Assembly (NCBI GenBank): GCA_030425385.1
Contig: JAUIAH010000033.1
Span: 23,393-87,392 of the forward strand
DNA length: 64,000 nt
Source of the DNA: Verrucomicrobiia bacterium
GTDB lineage: Bacteria > Verrucomicrobiota > Verrucomicrobiia > Verrucomicrobiales > DEV007
Direction: 5' to 3'
Below are positions 20,232 through 30,612 of the stretch, one piece after another. The position numbers and the translations under genes were made by a program. Under the pieces are notes generated by a model. That model searched no databases. It saw only the letters and a program-made list of their open reading frames with translations, and was not told where the DNA came from. Position 1 is the first letter of the stretch; the number at the start of each line of letters is the position of its first letter.

Positions 20232-20291
20232 GGGCGCAATCTCTCCCCACCTTTCATTGCCATGCGGCGGGAAAACCGCCATTCTCGTTCC

Positions 20292-21683
20292 ATGTTTGAT
20301 TTCTTAGCTGAAGGGCCCCGTGATCGCGTGCGCCTCTGCGGAGGCGGTCACAGCCGCCGCGAGTTTCTCCAGATTGGGGCGCTCTCCGCGGTGGGCTTGT
20401 CCTGGCCGCAATACCTGGCGGCGAAGCAGGCTGGGCAGGTGAAGCCTGGCAATGATGCCCGTTCGTGCATCATGATCTTCAACCTTGGTGGGCCGAGCCA
20501 CATCGATCTCTGGGACATGAAGCCTGATGCGCCACGAGAGATTCGCGGTCCTTTCAAGCCCATCCGCACGGCTTCAGAAGCGTTTGAACTTTCGGAGTTG
20601 CTTCCCAAACACGCCGCCTTGGCGGACAAGTTCTCCTTGGTCCGCTCGTGTCATCACGATGGGGCAGCCGTGCACGATGCCGGCTGGCAGATGATGCAGA
20701 CAGGGCGACGTTTCACTGGCGGGATTCACACCCCGCATGCGGGGGCAGTCGCCGCCCATTTGATGGGACGCAAGACTGACCTCCCTCCCTTTGTAGTCTT
20801 GCCAGAGCTCATGGGGCGCGGCGGGGGCAATTTGCCCAACGGTCAAGCCGGTGGGTTCTTGGGGAAAGCGCAAGACCCCTTCGCCCTAATGGCCGATCCC
20901 TCAAAGCCGAACTTTAAAGTGCCAGACCTCCTCCCCCCCGACCAGATAGGGGCCCACCGGTTGGAGCGCCGTCGCAAGATGCGGGAAATCGTCGAGCAGA
21001 CCGTGGCCGACTTCGAAGCGAGTGAAGATGCCCGCCTGATGAATGAGAATTTCCACGCGGCTTTTCGCATGATGACCAGTGAACAGGCGCGCACTGCTTT
21101 CGATCTTTCGCAAGAACCGGAGCGCGTGCGTGAACGCTATGGCAAGAATCGCTTTGGCCAGTGTTGCCTCTTGGCTCGCCGCCTAGTGGAGAATGGCGTG
21201 CGTTTCATTACCATCAATACCTTCCTAACGGTGTTCGACGAGATCACCTGGGATATTCATGGTTCCAAGCCCTTCACGTCCATAGCAGGGATGAAAGACA
21301 TCGTCTGCCCCATGTACGATCAGGCGGACAGCGCCCTTATTGAGGACCTGGAGGAACGTGGCTTGCTCGATGACACCTTGGTGGCTAATCTGTCAGAGTT
21401 CGGGCGCACGCCCAAGATCAATCCAGCGGGTGGACGCGATCACTGGCCCCAATGCTTCACCGCCTACTTTGCCGGAGGTGGCGTCAGAGGAGGCGAAGTG
21501 ATTGGAGCGAGCGACCCCATCGGTGGATTCCCCGCGGAACGGCCCGTGGGTCCGGGCGATATCGTCGCCACCATCTTCAAGAGCCTGGGCTTTGATCATG
21601 AATCGCACTTGCCTGGGCCGGGTGGTCGCCCCTTTCCCCTCACCGACTTGGGAACGGAACCCATCCATGAACTATTCACCTAG
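20292..21683 (+). CDS. DUF1501 family protein with Tat-like signal
   Basis: A 463-aa DUF1501 protein (distantly sulfatase/alkaline-phosphatase-like). The N-terminus has a twin-arginine type signal, SRREFLQIGALSAVG, typical of this family. Family blocks visible are IMIFNLGGPSHIDLWDMKP, LVRSCHHDGAAVHDAGWQM and LSEFGRTPKIN...GRDHWP near the C-terminus. The ATG at 20292 matches the usual family N-terminus; an in-frame ATG at 20262 would add ten residues. It is followed 24 nt later by the DUF1549/DUF1553 gene, the standard partner in planctomycetes and verrucomicrobia. The biochemical role of the pair is unproven; a redox or hydrolytic step at the envelope is usually suggested. Confidence 0.88.
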   Translation: MFDFLAEGPRDRVRLCGGGHSRREFLQIGALSAVGLSWPQYLAAKQAGQVKPGNDARSCIMIFNLGGPSHIDLWDMKPDAPREIRGPFKPIRTASEAFELSELLPKHAALADKFSLVRSCHHDGAAVHDAGWQMMQTGRRFTGGIHTPHAGAVAAHLMGRKTDLPPFVVLPELMGRGGGNLPNGQAGGFLGKAQDPFALMADPSKPNFKVPDLLPPDQIGAHRLERRRKMREIVEQTVADFEASEDARLMNENFHAAFRMMTSEQARTAFDLSQEPERVRERYGKNRFGQCCLLARRLVENGVRFITINTFLTVFDEITWDIHGSKPFTSIAGMKDIVCPMYDQADSALIEDLEERGLLDDTLVANLSEFGRTPKINPAGGRDHWPQCFTAYFAGGGVRGGEVIGASDPIGGFPAERPVGPGDIVATIFKSLGFDHESHLPGPGGRPFPLTDLGTEPIHELFT

Positions 21684-21707
21684 CATTCATCGACCTTTCC
21701 GCATCTG

Positions 21708-23921
21708 ATGATTCCCTTACGGTTCTTCCTGGTGGCCATCTTGTTAGGCCAATGGTGTCTCGGTTCGGAGGTGCCATCCTTTCGCCATGACATCCTGCCT
21801 ATCTTTTCCAAAGCCAATTGCAATGGCGGGGGGTGCCACGGCGCCCTCGCGGGCAAGGGTGGCTTTCGGCTTTCGTTGTTTGGTTATGATCCAGAGACGG
21901 ATCATTTGGCCATCACCCGCGATGCCCAAGGGCGCCGCATCGAACTCGCAGATCCCGGACGGAGCCTGCTTCTCACTAAGCCCACCACCGCCGTGCCTCA
22001 CAAAGGCGGGAAGCGCCTTGAGGTCGGATCGGCCGACTACGACACGCTAGCACGCTGGATTGCGGCGGGCGCGCCTGGACCACGGGCCGAGGACGCTGCC
22101 CTGCTCAACCTCACCATCTCCCCGGAGAACCATCTCGCCCAGAAGGGTGACCAGTTAGAGCTCCGCGTGGTGGCGCATTATTCAAATGGCAGAGAACGCG
22201 ACGTCACAGCCTGGACCAAGTTCACATCTACCGATGATACGGTGGCTAACGTCGATCCAGACGGCAACGTTCTGGTCATCGGTCATGGCGAGGGCGCGAT
22301 CAATGGATGGTTCTCCTCACAGATCGTCACCGCTTCCATCGCCTCACCCTTTCCTCATCCGATCGACGAAGACGCCTTGGCGCTTCACCCACGCAGGAAT
22401 TTCATCGATTCTCACATCCTCACCAAACTGCAACGACTGCGGCTTCGCCCCTCCCCTACCGCGGACGACGCCACGCTCATCCGACGCACGTATGTCGATA
22501 CGTTAGGGAAACTACCGACGGTCTCGGAAGTGCGCGCCTACCTCGCCGACACCTCGCCTGGCAAATACGAACGTTTGATCGATGCACTGCTCGCGCGCCC
22601 AGAGTTTATCGACTACTGGACCTACAAATGGAGCGATGTCTTTCTCATCAATGGCGGCAAGCTACGACCTGCTGCCATTCGGGCCTACTATGAGTGGTTG
22701 CGCCGCAAGGTGTCGGAGAATGCTCCTTGGGATGTGATGGCACAGGAACTGGTGACAGCCACTGGCAGTGCAACGAAGGAAGGCGCGACCAATTTCTTCG
22801 CCGTCCACCAGGATCCCGAAACGATGGCGGAGAATGTCAGTCAAGCCTTCCTATCCCTATCCATCAACTGCGCCAAATGCCACAATCATCCCCTGGAGAA
22901 ATGGACCAATGATCAATACTACGCTTTCGCTAATCTCTTTGCCAGAGTGCGTGCGAAAGGCTGGGGTGGAGATCCCCGCAATGGTGATGGCCAGCGCACG
23001 GTTTATGTGGCGAAACGCGGTGATCTGATTCAACCGCGCACCGGGAAACCACAGCCACCAGCGCCGCTGGATGCCCCTGCCATGGATCCCGAGGACCCTC
23101 GCGATCGTCGCGAAGTGTTAGCCACATGGCTCACCGCGCCCGAGAATCCGTATTTCACCAAAGCCATTGTGAATCGCGTGTGGGCAAATTTCATGGGGCG
23201 TGGCTTGGTGGAACCGGTCGATGATCTCCGCGCTTCCAATCCACCGAGCAACCCGGAATTGTTCGATGCCCTCGCAGACTTTCTCATCGAGCAAGACTAC
23301 GATCTCAAGCAGCTGATGCGCGTGGTCCTGATGTCAGAAAGCTATCGACGCAGCGGCGCGGTGCTTCCGGAGAATGCAGGAGATCGACGCTACCACGCAA
23401 GACACTATCCGAGACGCCTCATGGCCGAGGTATTGCAAGATGCCATCAGCGACGTCACGGGCGTGGGTGACCGCTACCAGGAGATACTCCTCAATGACGG
23501 CTCCACGCAGAAGACAGCGTTCTACGCAGAGGGCACGCGCGCCCTGCAACTGTTCGATTCCGCCGTGAAATCGTACTTTCTCAAGACCTTCGGTCGCAAC
23601 ACACGAGAGATCACCTGCGAATGTGAGCGTTCGAATCAGCCCAGCTTGGTTCAAGTCTTGCATTTATCCAATGGTGACACCGTCAATCGGAAGCTAGCCG
23701 ACTCCAAAGGCTGGGTTCGTCGCCTTGTAGATGATTGTGAGAGTGATATCCACCTCATTGACGAGGCCTATCTACGCTGCCTCAACCGTCCACCCACCGC
23801 GACGGAGCGCGACGCCTTTCACGCCATGCTCGCTGAGGCTGGAAAGGAAGGGCGAACGCTTGCCGTCGAAGACTTTGTCTGGGCGTTGCTCACGAGTCGC
23901 GAATTCCTCTTTCAACACTAG
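21708..23921 (+). CDS. DUF1549/DUF1553 c-type cytochrome (PSD1-type)
   Basis: A 737-aa exported protein: signal peptide (MIPLRFFLVAILLGQWCLG), then a cytochrome-like segment with heme motif CNGGGCHG (CX4CH), a bacterial Ig-like segment (about 135-215), DUF1549 (about 230-430) with a second heme-like motif CAKCHNHPLEKW, and DUF1553 (about 470-725) with NRVWANFMGRGLVEPVDD and SYRRSG. Length and order match planctomycete-type cytochromes. It lies between the DUF1501 gene and the WD40 cytochrome gene. The next ATG follows one nucleotide after the stop, so the three form an operon, presumably an envelope complex of unknown substrate. Confidence 0.88.
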   Translation: MIPLRFFLVAILLGQWCLGSEVPSFRHDILPIFSKANCNGGGCHGALAGKGGFRLSLFGYDPETDHLAITRDAQGRRIELADPGRSLLLTKPTTAVPHKGGKRLEVGSADYDTLARWIAAGAPGPRAEDAALLNLTISPENHLAQKGDQLELRVVAHYSNGRERDVTAWTKFTSTDDTVANVDPDGNVLVIGHGEGAINGWFSSQIVTASIASPFPHPIDEDALALHPRRNFIDSHILTKLQRLRLRPSPTADDATLIRRTYVDTLGKLPTVSEVRAYLADTSPGKYERLIDALLARPEFIDYWTYKWSDVFLINGGKLRPAAIRAYYEWLRRKVSENAPWDVMAQELVTATGSATKEGATNFFAVHQDPETMAENVSQAFLSLSINCAKCHNHPLEKWTNDQYYAFANLFARVRAKGWGGDPRNGDGQRTVYVAKRGDLIQPRTGKPQPPAPLDAPAMDPEDPRDRREVLATWLTAPENPYFTKAIVNRVWANFMGRGLVEPVDDLRASNPPSNPELFDALADFLIEQDYDLKQLMRVVLMSESYRRSGAVLPENAGDRRYHARHYPRRLMAEVLQDAISDVTGVGDRYQEILLNDGSTQKTAFYAEGTRALQLFDSAVKSYFLKTFGRNTREITCECERSNQPSLVQVLHLSNGDTVNRKLADSKGWVRRLVDDCESDIHLIDEAYLRCLNRPPTATERDAFHAMLAEAGKEGRTLAVEDFVWALLTSREFLFQH

Positions 23922-23922
23922 C

Positions 23923-26706
23923 ATGTCTCTACCATTGAAAGCCTTTCTCTTTCTCGTTGCCCTGTGGACCGTGCCCACGCCAGCATCGGCGGCTGCTCCT
24001 GACTACGACCGCGATATTGCCCCGATCTTTCGCAGCTACTGCGCTGGGTGCCACAATGCGGACGATTGGGATGGCAACTTGTCCCTAGAGACCTATGCCC
24101 AACTTCGCGAAGGTGGCGATGAGGGAGATCCGATTGTCGAGGGTGACGCCGCAGCCTCCCTCCTCACTCAGGTGATCGCTGGTCAGGCCAAGCCCACGAT
24201 GCCACCCCGCGACGAACCACAAGTCCCCGCGAACGATCTAGCCACCCTGAATGCATGGATCAACGCCGGTGCGAAAGGCCCCGCGAAGGATGTCTCCCTC
24301 TTCGAGCACCTGACCGTACCTAGGCTACCTCCTAGCCAAGACGCCAAACCACTCACCTCGCTCGCCTATGCGCCGGATGGCCGTTTCCGAGCGGAAGCTC
24401 GGTATGGACGCGTCGATGTCTTCACCCTACCGGAGAATGAACCCATCCTTGCGATCACGGACCTTCCCGGGAAGGTCCACGCGATCCATTTCTCTTCCGA
24501 CGGGGAAGAGATCTTATTGTCCACTGGCATCACCGGCTTGAAAGGTGTGGCTGAGCGGTGGTCCGTGACGTCGGGCCAGCGGTTGGGGCGCTATGAGGGC
24601 CACCGCGATATCCTCTATGATGCCGAGATGTCACCTGATGGCCGCTGGATCGCCACAGCAGGCTACGATACCACCATTCGGATTTGGGATAAACGTGAGG
24701 GCAATCTTGTCCGTGTCCTCGACGCCCATCAAGGTGCGGTCTTTGACCTCGCCTTTCATCCTACGCTTGCCATCCTCGCCTCGGCGAGCGCCGATGAAAC
24801 AGTGAAATTGTGGCGGCTCACCGACGGCGTCCGCTTGGACACCCTAAACCAACCACAAGGGGAACAAGTGACCGTGGCGTTCACGCCTGATGGCGACCAT
24901 GTGCTGTCCGCTGGTGCCGACAAGCGCCTGCATTTCTGGCGACTGGTGTCGCGATCCGAACCCGCCTTAAACCCGGTCGTTCACTCACGCTTCGCCCACG
25001 AGGCAGGCATTACCCAGATCCTCTGCCTCCCTGATGGCAAACGGGTTCTCTCTGCGGCCGCCGATCGCTCCCTCAAGGTGTGGGCGCTTCCCAAACTGAT
25101 CGAACTCCATGCCTACGAACCCTTGCCTGACATAGCGACTACATTGACCCCCATCCCCGGAACGGACACTCTCGCGGTGGCCTGCATGGACGGCAGCGTT
25201 CAGAAACATGTCCTCACACATTCGCGGCCCGGCAATCCTACCGCAACGGCAGTGACCGCCGAGCCCCTGACCGGAACGGCGCACCCGCCCGTAGACACTG
25301 AGCCGGATTCCCTCGAGGAACGGGAATCAAACGATTGGCCGAGCGAAGCTCAAGGCGTGACCGTGCCGATCGCGATCAAGGGGGCCATCGCCGAACCGGG
25401 AGACCTAGACCTCTATCGCTTTCACGCGGAAGTAGGCACTTCTCTTCTCTTGGAGATTCATGCCGCACGCGCCGACTCAGCGCTCGACTCCAAGATCGAG
25501 ATACTCGATACCGAAGGCCATCCCATCGAGCAGGTTCGATTGCAAGCCACTCGCGACTCGTGGTTCACCTTCCGAGGCAAAGACTCAAGCACTTCGGGAG
25601 ATTTCCGCCTGCATAACTGGGCCGAGATGGAGCTCAACGAATACCTCTACGCCAATGGCGAAGTGGTGCGTCTCTGGCTCTACCCGCGCGGCCCAGACTC
25701 TGGTTATAAAGTGTATCCCGGTGCGGGAAAGCGCCACACCCACTTCTTCACGACTGCCTTGACACATCCGTTAGGCGAGCCCTGCTACATCGTGCAGCCG
25801 TTGCCACCACACGCCGAAGTGATTCCCAACGGGTTGCCCGTCTTCCGCGTCTATTGGGAGAATGACGATGATCCTATGCGCCGCTGGGGAACCGATTCGC
25901 AGCTGTGGTTTGATCCTCCAGCAACGGGCGACTATCTCGTCCGCGTGAGCGATGTCCGTGGCTTCGGCGACTCTAAAGACTATCATTATACCCTAAACAT
26001 TCGAAACCGAGTCCCAGACTTCGACATTTCTGTCAGTGGCAAAGATCCCAAAGTGAGCCCAGGGAGTGGCCGCGAGATCAGCTTCAGCATCGAAAGGCAT
26101 GAAGGTTTCGAAGGCGAGGTAGCCATTGATGTCGCGCATCTGCCGCAGGGCTACTCCATGACCTCACCAGTCATCATCGAGGCGGGCCAGCAATCTGCTA
26201 TCGGCGTGCTCCGAGCGGAAATGGATGCCGCTGACCCTGACCATGCGGCCGATAGCCTCGTGGCACTCACCGCGACGGCTCACTGGCAAGGGCGCGACTT
26301 TAGCAAACCGTTAGGAGATCTTGGCAATATTCAGAAAGGGGATCCCGCCAAGGTCACGGTGGAAATCCTACCTCTGGAAGAACAGCATGCGGCCCCAGCC
26401 ACCTTCTCGATACGCCCAGGTGAAACCATTCGGGCGCGCGTCCGCGCCACGCGCCACGACTTTGAAGGGCGCATCGCCCTAGGAAATGAAGATTCGGGCC
26501 GGAACTTGCCCCATGGCCTCTATGTCGATAACATTGGCCTCAACGGACTCCTTATCGTGGAAGGGCAAACTGAGCGGGAATTCTTCATCACTGCTGCCCC
26601 CTGGGTACCTCCCACCACACGTCCCTTCCATTTGCGGGCGACGGCCGACGGTGGTCAAGCCTCAGCTCCCGCCATCGTGCGCGTGCTTCCTGGAAATGAT
26701 GGCTAG
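23923..26706 (+). CDS. Secreted cytochrome-c-like / WD40 / PPC-domain protein
   Basis: A 927-aa protein. The start is the ATG at 23923, one nucleotide after the previous stop, with a signal peptide ending near ASAAAPD; in-frame ORF upstream of this is a shadow of the cytochrome gene. The N-terminal heme domain has YCAGCHN. About six WD40 repeats follow (115-430; for example WIATAGYDTTIRIWD and LASASADETVKLWR). A pre-peptidase C-terminal type domain (DLDLYRFHAEVGTSLLLEI) begins near 485, and beta-rich segments run to the end. This architecture is common beside DUF1501/DUF1549 genes. WD40 probably scaffolds the envelope complex. Confidence 0.85.
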   Translation: MSLPLKAFLFLVALWTVPTPASAAAPDYDRDIAPIFRSYCAGCHNADDWDGNLSLETYAQLREGGDEGDPIVEGDAAASLLTQVIAGQAKPTMPPRDEPQVPANDLATLNAWINAGAKGPAKDVSLFEHLTVPRLPPSQDAKPLTSLAYAPDGRFRAEARYGRVDVFTLPENEPILAITDLPGKVHAIHFSSDGEEILLSTGITGLKGVAERWSVTSGQRLGRYEGHRDILYDAEMSPDGRWIATAGYDTTIRIWDKREGNLVRVLDAHQGAVFDLAFHPTLAILASASADETVKLWRLTDGVRLDTLNQPQGEQVTVAFTPDGDHVLSAGADKRLHFWRLVSRSEPALNPVVHSRFAHEAGITQILCLPDGKRVLSAAADRSLKVWALPKLIELHAYEPLPDIATTLTPIPGTDTLAVACMDGSVQKHVLTHSRPGNPTATAVTAEPLTGTAHPPVDTEPDSLEERESNDWPSEAQGVTVPIAIKGAIAEPGDLDLYRFHAEVGTSLLLEIHAARADSALDSKIEILDTEGHPIEQVRLQATRDSWFTFRGKDSSTSGDFRLHNWAEMELNEYLYANGEVVRLWLYPRGPDSGYKVYPGAGKRHTHFFTTALTHPLGEPCYIVQPLPPHAEVIPNGLPVFRVYWENDDDPMRRWGTDSQLWFDPPATGDYLVRVSDVRGFGDSKDYHYTLNIRNRVPDFDISVSGKDPKVSPGSGREISFSIERHEGFEGEVAIDVAHLPQGYSMTSPVIIEAGQQSAIGVLRAEMDAADPDHAADSLVALTATAHWQGRDFSKPLGDLGNIQKGDPAKVTVEILPLEEQHAAPATFSIRPGETIRARVRATRHDFEGRIALGNEDSGRNLPHGLYVDNIGLNGLLIVEGQTEREFFITAAPWVPPTTRPFHLRATADGGQASAPAIVRVLPGNDG

Positions 26707-26816
26707 GAGGCAATCTTGTGGAATTTCTTCGGCGGTTGGCATGGGAATCGCGTGCCAAACAGCATGCACTTTTCCCTTTATTCTCCTTCACTTGGCTCTA
26801 GGTAGCGCTTTCCGCT

Positions 26817-28079
26817 ATGGGTCAGAAGATCGGATTTGTCTCGACACGTTTTGCCGGCAACGACGGCGTCTCGCTTGAAGCCGCCAAGTGGGCCTCCGTG
26901 CTCGAGGAGGACGGCTTTGAGTGCTTCTGGTACAGTGGCAGGAATGATCGGCCCGTTGCCATCAGTCAATGCACGCCAGAAGCCTACTTTGGCGATCCTG
27001 AGAATCAATGGATCAATGCCAGGATCTGGAATCAACCTCGGCGTGACCCCGTCGTTTCCCAGCGCATTCGAGAGGTATCAGACTATCTCAAACGCACCCT
27101 CTATCGCTTTGTCGAACAGTTCGAAATCGATATTCTCTTGCCGGAGAATGCGATCACCATTCCCATGCACATCCCGTTGGGCATCGCCATCACCGAGTTC
27201 CTTGCGGAAACTCAGATGCCGGCCCTGGCCCACCACCACGATTTCTACTGGGAGCGCACGCGTTTCTCCATATCTGCGGTGCGCGACTCCTTGGACCTCG
27301 CCTTCCCTCCCTCTCTCCCTAACATTAGCCATGCGGTGATCAATCAACGGGCGCAGAGTCGTCTCGCCTTTCGCAAAGGCATTGGATCCATGCTCGTCCC
27401 GAATGTGTTTGAGTTTGAGAAACCAGCTCCTGAGATCGATGACTACTCTGCTGATTTCCGCGAACAGATCGGGCTGAGCGCTGATGATATTCTTGTCCTG
27501 CAGCCCACGCGGATCGTTCCACGAAAAGGCATCGAGCACACCATCAAGTTGGTGAGCCTGCTCAACAATCCGCGATACAAAGTGGTGGTCTCACACGATG
27601 CGGGTGATGAAGGTTACGAGTATCAGACGCGCTTGGAAGAGATGGCGCATCAAGAGAATGTGGATCTCCGCTGCATCGCTGATCGTGTCAGCGAGGACCG
27701 GCAATTGGATGCGCGGGGCCAGAAACTCTACACGCTCTGGGATATCTATCCACACGCCGATCTCGTCACGTTTCCCAGTACCTATGAAGGGTTTGGTAAC
27801 GCTTTGTTAGAGGCGTTCTACTTTAAGAAACCCGTTCTGATCAATCGTTACAGTGTCTTCATCGAAGACATCGAACCGAAGGGATTTCGCTTAATCACCA
27901 TGGATGGGTTCGTTTCCAAATCGAACGTCGATGCGGTGGCGAGACTCATGGAAGACGACGAGGCCCAGCAATCGATGGTCGAACACAACTACGAGATTGC
28001 CAAGCGATTCTATGGATACACGACGTTGCGAACGTCATTGCGCGCACTCGTCCAAGGACTCACCGGAACGCCTTCCTAA
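26817..28079 (+). CDS. GT4-like (GT-B) glycosyltransferase
   Basis: A 420-aa glycosyltransferase with two Rossmann domains. The N-terminal half has GFVSTRFAGNDGVSLEAAKW (acceptor side). The C-terminal half has LQPTRIVPRKGIEHTI and the donor motif FPSTYEGFGNALLEAFYFKKP, where the EX7E pattern is kept. The ATG at 26817 lies 110 nt after the previous gene with no visible Shine-Dalgarno. The GH13 phosphorylase gene follows after 3 nt, so the two probably act on the same alpha-glucoside: one makes it from a nucleotide sugar and the other splits it with phosphate. Candidate products include sucrose or glucosylglycerate-type solutes. The acceptor is not readable from sequence. Confidence 0.8.
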   Translation: MGQKIGFVSTRFAGNDGVSLEAAKWASVLEEDGFECFWYSGRNDRPVAISQCTPEAYFGDPENQWINARIWNQPRRDPVVSQRIREVSDYLKRTLYRFVEQFEIDILLPENAITIPMHIPLGIAITEFLAETQMPALAHHHDFYWERTRFSISAVRDSLDLAFPPSLPNISHAVINQRAQSRLAFRKGIGSMLVPNVFEFEKPAPEIDDYSADFREQIGLSADDILVLQPTRIVPRKGIEHTIKLVSLLNNPRYKVVVSHDAGDEGYEYQTRLEEMAHQENVDLRCIADRVSEDRQLDARGQKLYTLWDIYPHADLVTFPSTYEGFGNALLEAFYFKKPVLINRYSVFIEDIEPKGFRLITMDGFVSKSNVDAVARLMEDDEAQQSMVEHNYEIAKRFYGYTTLRTSLRALVQGLTGTPS

Positions 28080-28082
28080 CTG

Positions 28083-29822
28083 ATGAAGATTGTTTCCTAC
28101 GAATCCATGGAACGCATCCGAAAGCGGTTGGTTCGGCTCTATGGTGAGCGCGCACCCGAACTCTTAGAGCGTTTCCACATGCTCATCGGTCGCTATGGGA
28201 TCGGGATCGACGTGGCTCCCCTCACCGAGCGTTGGTCGGAGAAGGATAACATGCTCATCACCTACGCCGACATGGTGCAGCGGGATGGCGAGCCGCCGCT
28301 CGTGACTTTGAAGCGCTTCCTGGATGAACGTTTGCCGGGGACGTTCAAGAATCTCCACGTGCTCCCCTTCTCACCCTGGTCGTCCGATGACGGTTTCTCG
28401 GTCATCGACTATCGGCAAGTGGATCCAGCCTATGGCGACTGGAGCGGGATCGAGGCACTCTCACAGTCTTACCAAATGATGTTTGATCTCGTGCTCAACC
28501 ACTGCTCCTCCCGCAGCCGGTGGTTTCGCGACTTCGTCAATGGGATCGAACCAGGGCGCGAGTATTTCCTCCCAACGGACACCAGCGTGGACCTCAGCGA
28601 CGTCGTGCGCCCTCGCCCATGGCCAGTCCTCACAGAATTCTCAACAAAGCACGGTGCGGCCCATGTCTGGACCACCTTCAGCGAGGATCAGGTGGACTTA
28701 AACTGGCAGAATCCCAATGTCCTCTTCGAGTTTATCGATATCCTCTTCTTCTACATCTCAAAGGGGATGCGTATCATTCGTTTGGATGCCGTGGCCTACC
28801 TATGGAAGGAGATTGGCACCTCATGCATTCACCTCCCCGAAACGCATGAACTGGTGAAATTATTCCGTGATGTGGTGGACTTGGTGGCACCGCAAACGAT
28901 CATTCTCACCGAGACCAATGTTCCGCACGAAGAGAACATCAGCTATCTCGGCGATGGCGACGAGGCGCACATGATCTATCAGTTTAGCCTACCGCCACTG
29001 CTCCTCTACACCTTGCTCCGCGAAGACAGCACGGCACTCTATCGCTGGGCAGCTGATTTGCCATCCCCAGCTGAGAACACGACCTTCCTCAACTTCACCG
29101 CCTCCCATGACGGCATTGGCGTCCGACCGCTGCAAGGACTCATCTCGGAAAGCGAATGCGATTGGCTCGTGCAGGAGGTCATCGCTCGCCACGGTCGTGT
29201 GAGCACGCGACGCCTTTCCAATGGATCCGAGAGTCCCTACGAGTTGAATGCTACCTACGCGTCCGCATTGAGTGATCAACAGCACCCCGCCATCGGAAGA
29301 CAACGCTTTCTCTGCTCGCAAGCAGTCGCCCTGTCCATGCAGGGAATTCCAGCGGTCTATTTCCAAAGCCTCTTTGGCGCCCCGAATGATTTGCAAGGAG
29401 TGCAAGAGGGGCACTCCCGTTCCATCAATCGCAAGAAGTGGACAGAGCAGGAACTAGCCAATCTGCTAAGTCAGGAGAACAGTGAGCCGGCACAACTCTT
29501 TGACGCCCTTGTTGGCTTGATCCGTCGACGGTCCGATTATCCCGCCTTCCACCCCGACGCCCCCCAGGAAATCCTCGATCTGGGGTCGAGCGCATTTGGT
29601 CTGGTCCGCACCGCGTGCGATGGCAGCCAACGCATCGTGTGTCTATTCAATGTCACGAGCGAAGCGATCTTTTTGCCCATGAAACGCTTGCGCACCGCTG
29701 CGAATTGGTCGGAAGAGACCCACTCCATGTGGCGCGATTTGACCACGGGATTGCACGTAGAAGCTGGCAACGAAACCCTACCGCTTTCGCCCTATCAATA
29801 CGTCTGGCTCACGCCCGAATGA
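28083..29822 (+). CDS. GH13_18 sucrose / glucosylglycerate-type phosphorylase
   Basis: A 579-aa alpha-glucoside phosphorylase that would use phosphate to release glucose-1-phosphate. The family block HVLPFSPWSSDDGFSVIDY is near residue 95. The GH13 nucleophile Asp is in RLDAVAYLWK, the acid/base Glu in ILTETNVPH, and the third carboxylate in TASHDGIGVRP. Classic sucrose phosphorylases are about 490-505 aa; this is longer, closer to glucosylglycerate phosphorylases of the same subfamily. The first 60 residues (RLYGERAPELLERF) form an extra helical segment seen in that group. The gene is in an operon with the GT4 gene (3-nt gap). Substrate choice between sucrose and glucosylglycerate is an inference from length and needs testing. 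Confidence 0.82.
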   Translation: MKIVSYESMERIRKRLVRLYGERAPELLERFHMLIGRYGIGIDVAPLTERWSEKDNMLITYADMVQRDGEPPLVTLKRFLDERLPGTFKNLHVLPFSPWSSDDGFSVIDYRQVDPAYGDWSGIEALSQSYQMMFDLVLNHCSSRSRWFRDFVNGIEPGREYFLPTDTSVDLSDVVRPRPWPVLTEFSTKHGAAHVWTTFSEDQVDLNWQNPNVLFEFIDILFFYISKGMRIIRLDAVAYLWKEIGTSCIHLPETHELVKLFRDVVDLVAPQTIILTETNVPHEENISYLGDGDEAHMIYQFSLPPLLLYTLLREDSTALYRWAADLPSPAENTTFLNFTASHDGIGVRPLQGLISESECDWLVQEVIARHGRVSTRRLSNGSESPYELNATYASALSDQQHPAIGRQRFLCSQAVALSMQGIPAVYFQSLFGAPNDLQGVQEGHSRSINRKKWTEQELANLLSQENSEPAQLFDALVGLIRRRSDYPAFHPDAPQEILDLGSSAFGLVRTACDGSQRIVCLFNVTSEAIFLPMKRLRTAANWSEETHSMWRDLTTGLHVEAGNETLPLSPYQYVWLTPE

Positions 29823-30612
29823 CCGTTCACGTCACGCCACCTAGAGTCGCCTAGGAATCGGACACGACTCAAGTCACCGCCTGGAAGAAGGAGCTTTGAG
29901 AGGTTTTGGAAACGCTACGAAGGCTTTCTCATCTTCCAGATTGTTATGTGTCCTGATTCTGGTTGAATTCTAGCACCGCCGGGAGAGCGGTCAGCGAATG
30001 CCGCTCTGTTCGGCTACTTTGCGTCTGGAATATGCTTTGCGTTTGGAAACGGATTACTACTTGATATTGATAGTTCCCTAAGGAGTCCGTCCCCGCCAAG
30101 TCGGTAAGAGATAGAAGAGCCGCCTGGAATCTCGAATCGCCCGCTGCCGTCTACCCACTTTCCGTATATCCCGAACTCCTGTCCCTTTGATAGTATTGCT
30201 TTGCTTCTCTGCCCTCCCCTTCGCCACGTGATCGGCCTCATCGTCTCTCACCACTTTGGGTGGGTCTGATTCCTTCTCTCTGAACCAGTATATCGCTCCC
30301 GCCCACCCTTCCTCGTCCCATCTTTCTGCCTCGCTGTTTCTGCCCTCCTCACACTCCCCGCTCTTCCCTTTTCGATTCGGATTCATTCGAGGCTCCCTAT
30401 CACTCCAACCGTTCCCGCAGATCGCGCAACGACGCCACCGCAACACGATCGCGTAGCACAGGCCTTGTCATCGGCAGAATTCCGCCGCATTCAACTCGCT
30501 CTCTTCCAATCTTTGGAGAACGGTCCTTCGCATCTGTTCACTGGCTTGCTTGCCCTTGTTCCCTTGTCACCTCCGCCGCCCCTCCTGTCGCCGCAATTCG
30601 GACGAGGGCTCG
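29823..30612. other. Gap with no supported gene; strand-skewed, possibly decayed sequence
   Basis: About 790 nt without a convincing gene. From about 30230 to 30400 the plus strand is strongly pyrimidine-rich. Two minus-strand ORFs overlap in different frames (30078-30446 and 30014-30241). The second (YGKWVDGSGRFEIPGG) reads like protein, so a frameshifted remnant is possible, but I recognise no family. Confidence 0.4.
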
